A stretch of 64,000 nucleotides of DNA from Opitutia bacterium. GTDB taxonomy: Bacteria > Verrucomicrobiota > Verrucomicrobiia > Opitutales > Opitutaceae. Below are positions 61,611 through 64,000 of the stretch, piece by piece. The notes below the pieces were generated by a model that made no database searches, was not told the DNA's origin, and was given only the letters and a program-made list of their open reading frames with translations. The position numbers were made by a program, and so were the translations under genes. Each line of letters opens with the position of its first letter. Position 1 is the stretch's first letter. The stretch spans positions 1 to 64,000 of the forward strand of contig CANJIU010000043.1 of NCBI GenBank assembly GCA_947474365.1, written 5' to 3'.

Positions 61611-62786
61611 TCAGAGTTCCCACTCGTAGTGATAGTGAGACAGCATTCGCGGCTTCGACGCGGTAACTTGCACTACGTCCTCGATGCGGCATCCGCCCAA
61701 GCCGGGATAGTAGAGGCCCGGCTCGACGGTCACGACCGAGTCTTTCCTCAAGGTATAATCGACCGAGCCGCTCATCCGCGGCATTTCATGAACGGCGAGT
61801 CCCAAGCCATGTCCCGTGCCGTGAAAGAATCCCACCGAACCTTTGTCGGAGTGTTTGGTTTCAAATCCGCGCTTGCTGAATTCGGCGACGACTTCGGCGT
61901 GGACGGATCGGCCGTTGGCTCCAGCGCGAACTTTCCTGATCGCGGCGAGCTGGGCGGCCCGGACCGCGGCAACCAGTGCCCGTTGCCCGTCGCTCGCCCG
62001 GCCGCGGAGAAACGTGCGGGTCATGTCACCGTGAAATCCGGTCTTCGTGACCCGGGGAAAGATGTCGACGATGATGAGTTCACCGGGGCGAAGCGGACCG
62101 GAACCACGTTCATGGGGATCGCAGGCCTGGTCGCCGCCGGCGACGATGGTATTCGCCGAGACGGCGCCGGCCTCTAAGCAGGCTACTTCGATGGCGAACT
62201 TGAGTTTTTCGCTCGTGAGCACGGCGCCGCGGTGAAGGAGCTGGCGTCCCTTGATTTTGCTCGCGCGGAGGATTTTCTCGGCGACGGCAAACCCGAGCGC
62301 GCTGCAGTGGTTGCCTTCGCGGATCGCGGAAATTTCGGCCGGCGTCTTGATTTCCCGCGCCGGAAACAAGGGGCCATCCGCCACCTCGAGATCAAGACCG
62401 AGTTCGAACAGCTTCTCGTAGACGGACGAGGGAAAATCCTCGGGCACGGTAAAACGTGTCTGCCCGCGTTCCTTGGCCGCGAGAAAAATCACCTCGGCGG
62501 CGCCTGGCTTCCGCTGCGGCCAGAGTTCGCGGGCGTGCTTGAGGTACGGCTCGAGCGGCAGCACGACGTCAAAGCCTGAGGTTTTTCTTACGCGGCCGAA
62601 TTCCAACGCGCTGACGATGGCGTATTTCTTGCCGCGCAAACCGAACGCGACGAACGCATCCGGCACATTAACCTGGCCGAAATACAGCGCGTCTGGACTG
62701 CGTTCGGTGTCGGCGTAGAGGAGGGGAGGAGGCGGATTTTTTCCAGGCACGGAAAGACGGAGGTTGAGTTGCGGCGAGGCGGCCAT
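61611..62786 (-). CDS. M24 family aminopeptidase (Xaa-Pro type)
   Basis: The 391-residue protein from ATG 62786 has an N-terminal creatinase-like domain (about 1-150) and a C-terminal pita-bread fold. Metal ligands are the Asp in VDIFPR, the Asp in GDMTRTF, the His in GTGHGLGLAVHE, the Glu in VEPGLYYPG and the Glu in RIEDVV. Xaa-Pro dipeptidase or aminopeptidase P-type activity is likely. Its start faces that of the DUF192 gene with 14 bp between them, so promoters must overlap coding sequence. Confidence 0.88.
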   Translation of the reverse strand: MAASPQLNLRLSVPGKNPPPPLLYADTERSPDALYFGQVNVPDAFVAFGLRGKKYAIVSALEFGRVRKTSGFDVVLPLEPYLKHARELWPQRKPGAAEVIFLAAKERGQTRFTVPEDFPSSVYEKLFELGLDLEVADGPLFPAREIKTPAEISAIREGNHCSALGFAVAEKILRASKIKGRQLLHRGAVLTSEKLKFAIEVACLEAGAVSANTIVAGGDQACDPHERGSGPLRPGELIIVDIFPRVTKTGFHGDMTRTFLRGRASDGQRALVAAVRAAQLAAIRKVRAGANGRSVHAEVVAEFSKRGFETKHSDKGSVGFFHGTGHGLGLAVHEMPRMSGSVDYTLRKDSVVTVEPGLYYPGLGGCRIEDVVQVTASKPRMLSHYHYEWEL

Positions 62787-62800
62787 TAGCCACCGACGTA

Positions 62801-63361
62801 GTGAAAAATGCAAATCCGGTTTCGCGGATCCTCGCCCTGGCAGCCCTGACCTTCGTCCTGGCCTCCGGACTTGTCGCTTGCGCAAAGGAAAAAGCGGCGA
62901 CGATGCTGGCCGCGGCCACCGCCGCCCCGAAGACTGTCGCCGATTTTTTCCCGATCCGCGTGGGCGACAAAACCGTCCGGATGCAGCTTGCGGTCCGCTC
63001 GGCAGAGATGCAGCGCGGACTGATGGGACGCCGCGATCTCGGACCAGATGAAGGGATGCTCTTCGTTTACGACAAGCCGCAGCAAATGACCTTCTGGATG
63101 CGCAATACGCCGACGCCGCTCGATATTGGATTTTTCGGAACCGGGGGAAAACTGGAGGAGATTTATCCGATGCATCCGTTCGATGAGACCACGGTCGGTT
63201 CGCAGGGGCGCGAATTGTCGTTTGCCCTCGAGACGAACCAGGGATGGTTCCGCTCGAATGCGGTGAAACCAGGTGCCCAGCTGGATTTGAAGGCGCTGGG
63301 CGAGGCGATGAAGGCCCGTGGATTTGACCCGATCAAGTACGGCATTCCTGCCGCGAAATAG
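62801..63361 (+). CDS. DUF192 family lipoprotein
   Basis: The 186-residue protein from GTG 62801 has a lipoprotein signal ending in LVAC (Cys near residue 27), so it is probably anchored in a membrane facing the periplasm. The DUF192 domain shows SAEMQRGLMGRRDLGPDEGM (near 67-86) and FWMRNTPTPLDIGFF (near 98-112). Function is unknown for the family. Confidence 0.87.
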   Translation: MKNANPVSRILALAALTFVLASGLVACAKEKAATMLAAATAAPKTVADFFPIRVGDKTVRMQLAVRSAEMQRGLMGRRDLGPDEGMLFVYDKPQQMTFWMRNTPTPLDIGFFGTGGKLEEIYPMHPFDETTVGSQGRELSFALETNQGWFRSNAVKPGAQLDLKALGEAMKARGFDPIKYGIPAAK

Positions 63362-63385
63362 TCGCCGCGGGCCTGAGCCAGGCGG

Positions 63386-63823
63386 CTACTCCTTCGGGAT
63401 TTCGTTGTCGGTCTTGAGCACGAGCACAGGCGTCTTGGTTTTAACCCAGACGTCCGCTTCCTTGAAAAATTTGGCGGGCACGTTTTCGATCGCCTCTCCC
63501 AACGTCTTGACCGGCATGAGCTGCCCTTTTTTCGTCGTGTTGTAATCGTAGGAACTCCGGAAAAGCCGATCCTGCGTTGTGGCGACACTCTCGTTGTCGG
63601 GGATCTGCAAGACCCAGCCCACGAAGTCGTGCTTGGGCATCTTTCCTTCCGGGTCGCTCAGCAGGATGACGAATTGCTTTTTGATTGCTGGCGGCTTGTC
63701 GCCTTCCGGGCCGTCGGGTTGCACCGCGAGGTTCATCTCCTCGATGACCCGCCGGAGGATGGCGGGTGAGATTTCGTTCTTTTTCAGGATCTCGGCGACT
63801 TTGTTGACCTCGATTTTCGGCAT
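63386..63823 (-). CDS. Unrecognised protein
   Basis: The 145-residue protein begins MPKIEVNKVAEILKKNEISP and has a middle beta-rich part (KKQFVILLSDPEGKMPKHDF). No signal peptide or membrane segment is visible and it ends with TDNEIPKE. I do not recognise the family. The sequence looks genuinely coding, with normal codon use and a hydrophobic core pattern. It diverges from the NUDIX gene across 36 bp. Confidence 0.65.
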   Translation of the reverse strand: MPKIEVNKVAEILKKNEISPAILRRVIEEMNLAVQPDGPEGDKPPAIKKQFVILLSDPEGKMPKHDFVGWVLQIPDNESVATTQDRLFRSSYDYNTTKKGQLMPVKTLGEAIENVPAKFFKEADVWVKTKTPVLVLKTDNEIPKE

Positions 63824-63844
63824 GGTGTTTTTCGATTAAGGGAG

Positions 63845-63871
63845 CACGAATGGACACGAATGAGCACCAAT
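63845..63871. repeat. Three-unit 10-bp repeat with CACGAAT core
   Basis: CACGAAT at 63845, CACGAAT at 63855 and CACCAAT at 63865 are spaced exactly 10 bp. The second unit contributes the ATG of the NUDIX gene (63860). A similar CGGAT-core set occurs in the leader of the methyltransferase gene near 7977-8002. Confidence 0.55.
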
Positions 63872-64000
63872 GTAAAGGCCGGTGGCGGGGAGGAGTGGTT
63901 CGACGTGGTGAACGCGAAGGACGAGGTCGTCGGCCGGGCGACGCGGCGGGAGGTGCACGCCACGGGAAAGTGGCATCGTGCGGTCCACGTACTGGTGTAC
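63860..64000 (+). CDS. NUDIX hydrolase, N-terminal part (cut by window end)
   Basis: Only 47 codons are present. The sequence after the start, EEWFDVVNAKDEVVGRATRR followed by EVHATGKWHRAVHVLVY, is the standard N-terminus of NUDIX proteins of the isopentenyl-diphosphate isomerase-like/YfcD group. The NUDIX box itself lies beyond the window. The reading frame is open to the last base. Confidence 0.72.
   Translation, partial: MSTNVKAGGGEEWFDVVNAKDEVVGRATRREVHATGKWHRAVHVLVY

Noticed and set aside
1..64000. tRNA or rRNA genes
   Set aside because: I looked for T-arm-like GGTTCGA strings with acceptor stems. The few hits (for example near 22068 and 44870) lie inside coding regions and have no cloverleaf.

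Overview
The window looks like a chromosomal segment of a high-GC verrucomicrobial bacterium, most likely close to Opitutaceae. The evidence is gene content. There is a planctomycete/verrucomicrobial-type pair of a cytochrome-domain DUF1549/DUF1553 protein and a DUF1501 protein, a Minf_1886-type protein (a family known from Planctomycetes and Verrucomicrobia), a type B L36/L31 pair, a DUF1015 protein, and an FtsX-type exporter with a split MacB. Coding density is high and most genes sit in compact operons with 4-12 bp overlaps or gaps. No rRNA, tRNA, CRISPR array, prophage or insertion sequence was seen, so this reads as core chromosome with short repeats scattered through it.

Layout. 1-804 carries no gene but holds hairpins and two four-unit arrays with an 11-bp period. 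805-5675 (+) is the DUF1549/DUF1553-DUF1501 pair. 17151-5688 (-) is a long same-strand run: MacA adaptor, MacB ATPase, MacB permease, an SMP-30/NHL-like protein, an NMT1/THI5-type ABC importer (ATPase, permease, binding protein), a lipase-maturation-factor membrane protein and two methyltransferases. Then come coaD (-) and pgsA-pgpA (+). 23888-19293 (-) holds a type III polyketide synthase trio (methyltransferase, FAD oxidoreductase, PKS) followed by a Nif3-like protein, aroQ and a NusG paralogue. 23969-27056 (+) has a dCMP-deaminase-like enzyme, YqgE/AlgH, rpmJ-rpmE2 and DUF1015. Glutamate dehydrogenase is on the minus strand.

28922-36262 contains an unrecognised coiled-coil membrane protein, uvrB, hpt (-) and an iron-type ABC ATPase and binding protein with no permease. 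39725-36278 (-) is a BNR-repeat secreted protein and a small secreted partner. gatC-gatA-gatB make the Glu-tRNA(Gln) amidotransferase. 43177-47732 has a small conserved protein divergent from a VWA protein-histidine kinase-OmpR-type regulator operon; between them lies a four-unit 11-bp TGACA array resembling a Pho box. Then come a Tat-type xylose-isomerase-like protein (-), a fused peptide-binding/permease protein, Tat-type Mn superoxide dismutase, a Fur-family regulator (-), the Minf_1886 protein, an M16 protease with a DUF3445 partner, mutM-tlyA-nadK (-), rfaE1-gmhB for LPS heptose (-), an M24 peptidase (-), a DUF192 lipoprotein, an unknown protein (-) and a truncated NUDIX gene at the right edge.

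The main novelties are in the short sequence elements. A palindrome family with core GTGTCAC-N7-GTGACAC occurs twice between uvrB and hpt and once inside the reading frame of the lipase-maturation-factor gene. A 26-nt hairpin leader sits directly before the start codons of both divergent genes hpt and the ABC ATPase. Three arrays share heptamer-plus-tetramer 11-bp spacing. Among the proteins, the binding protein-permease fusion, the MutM lacking its zinc-finger cysteines, and the PKS trio stand out.
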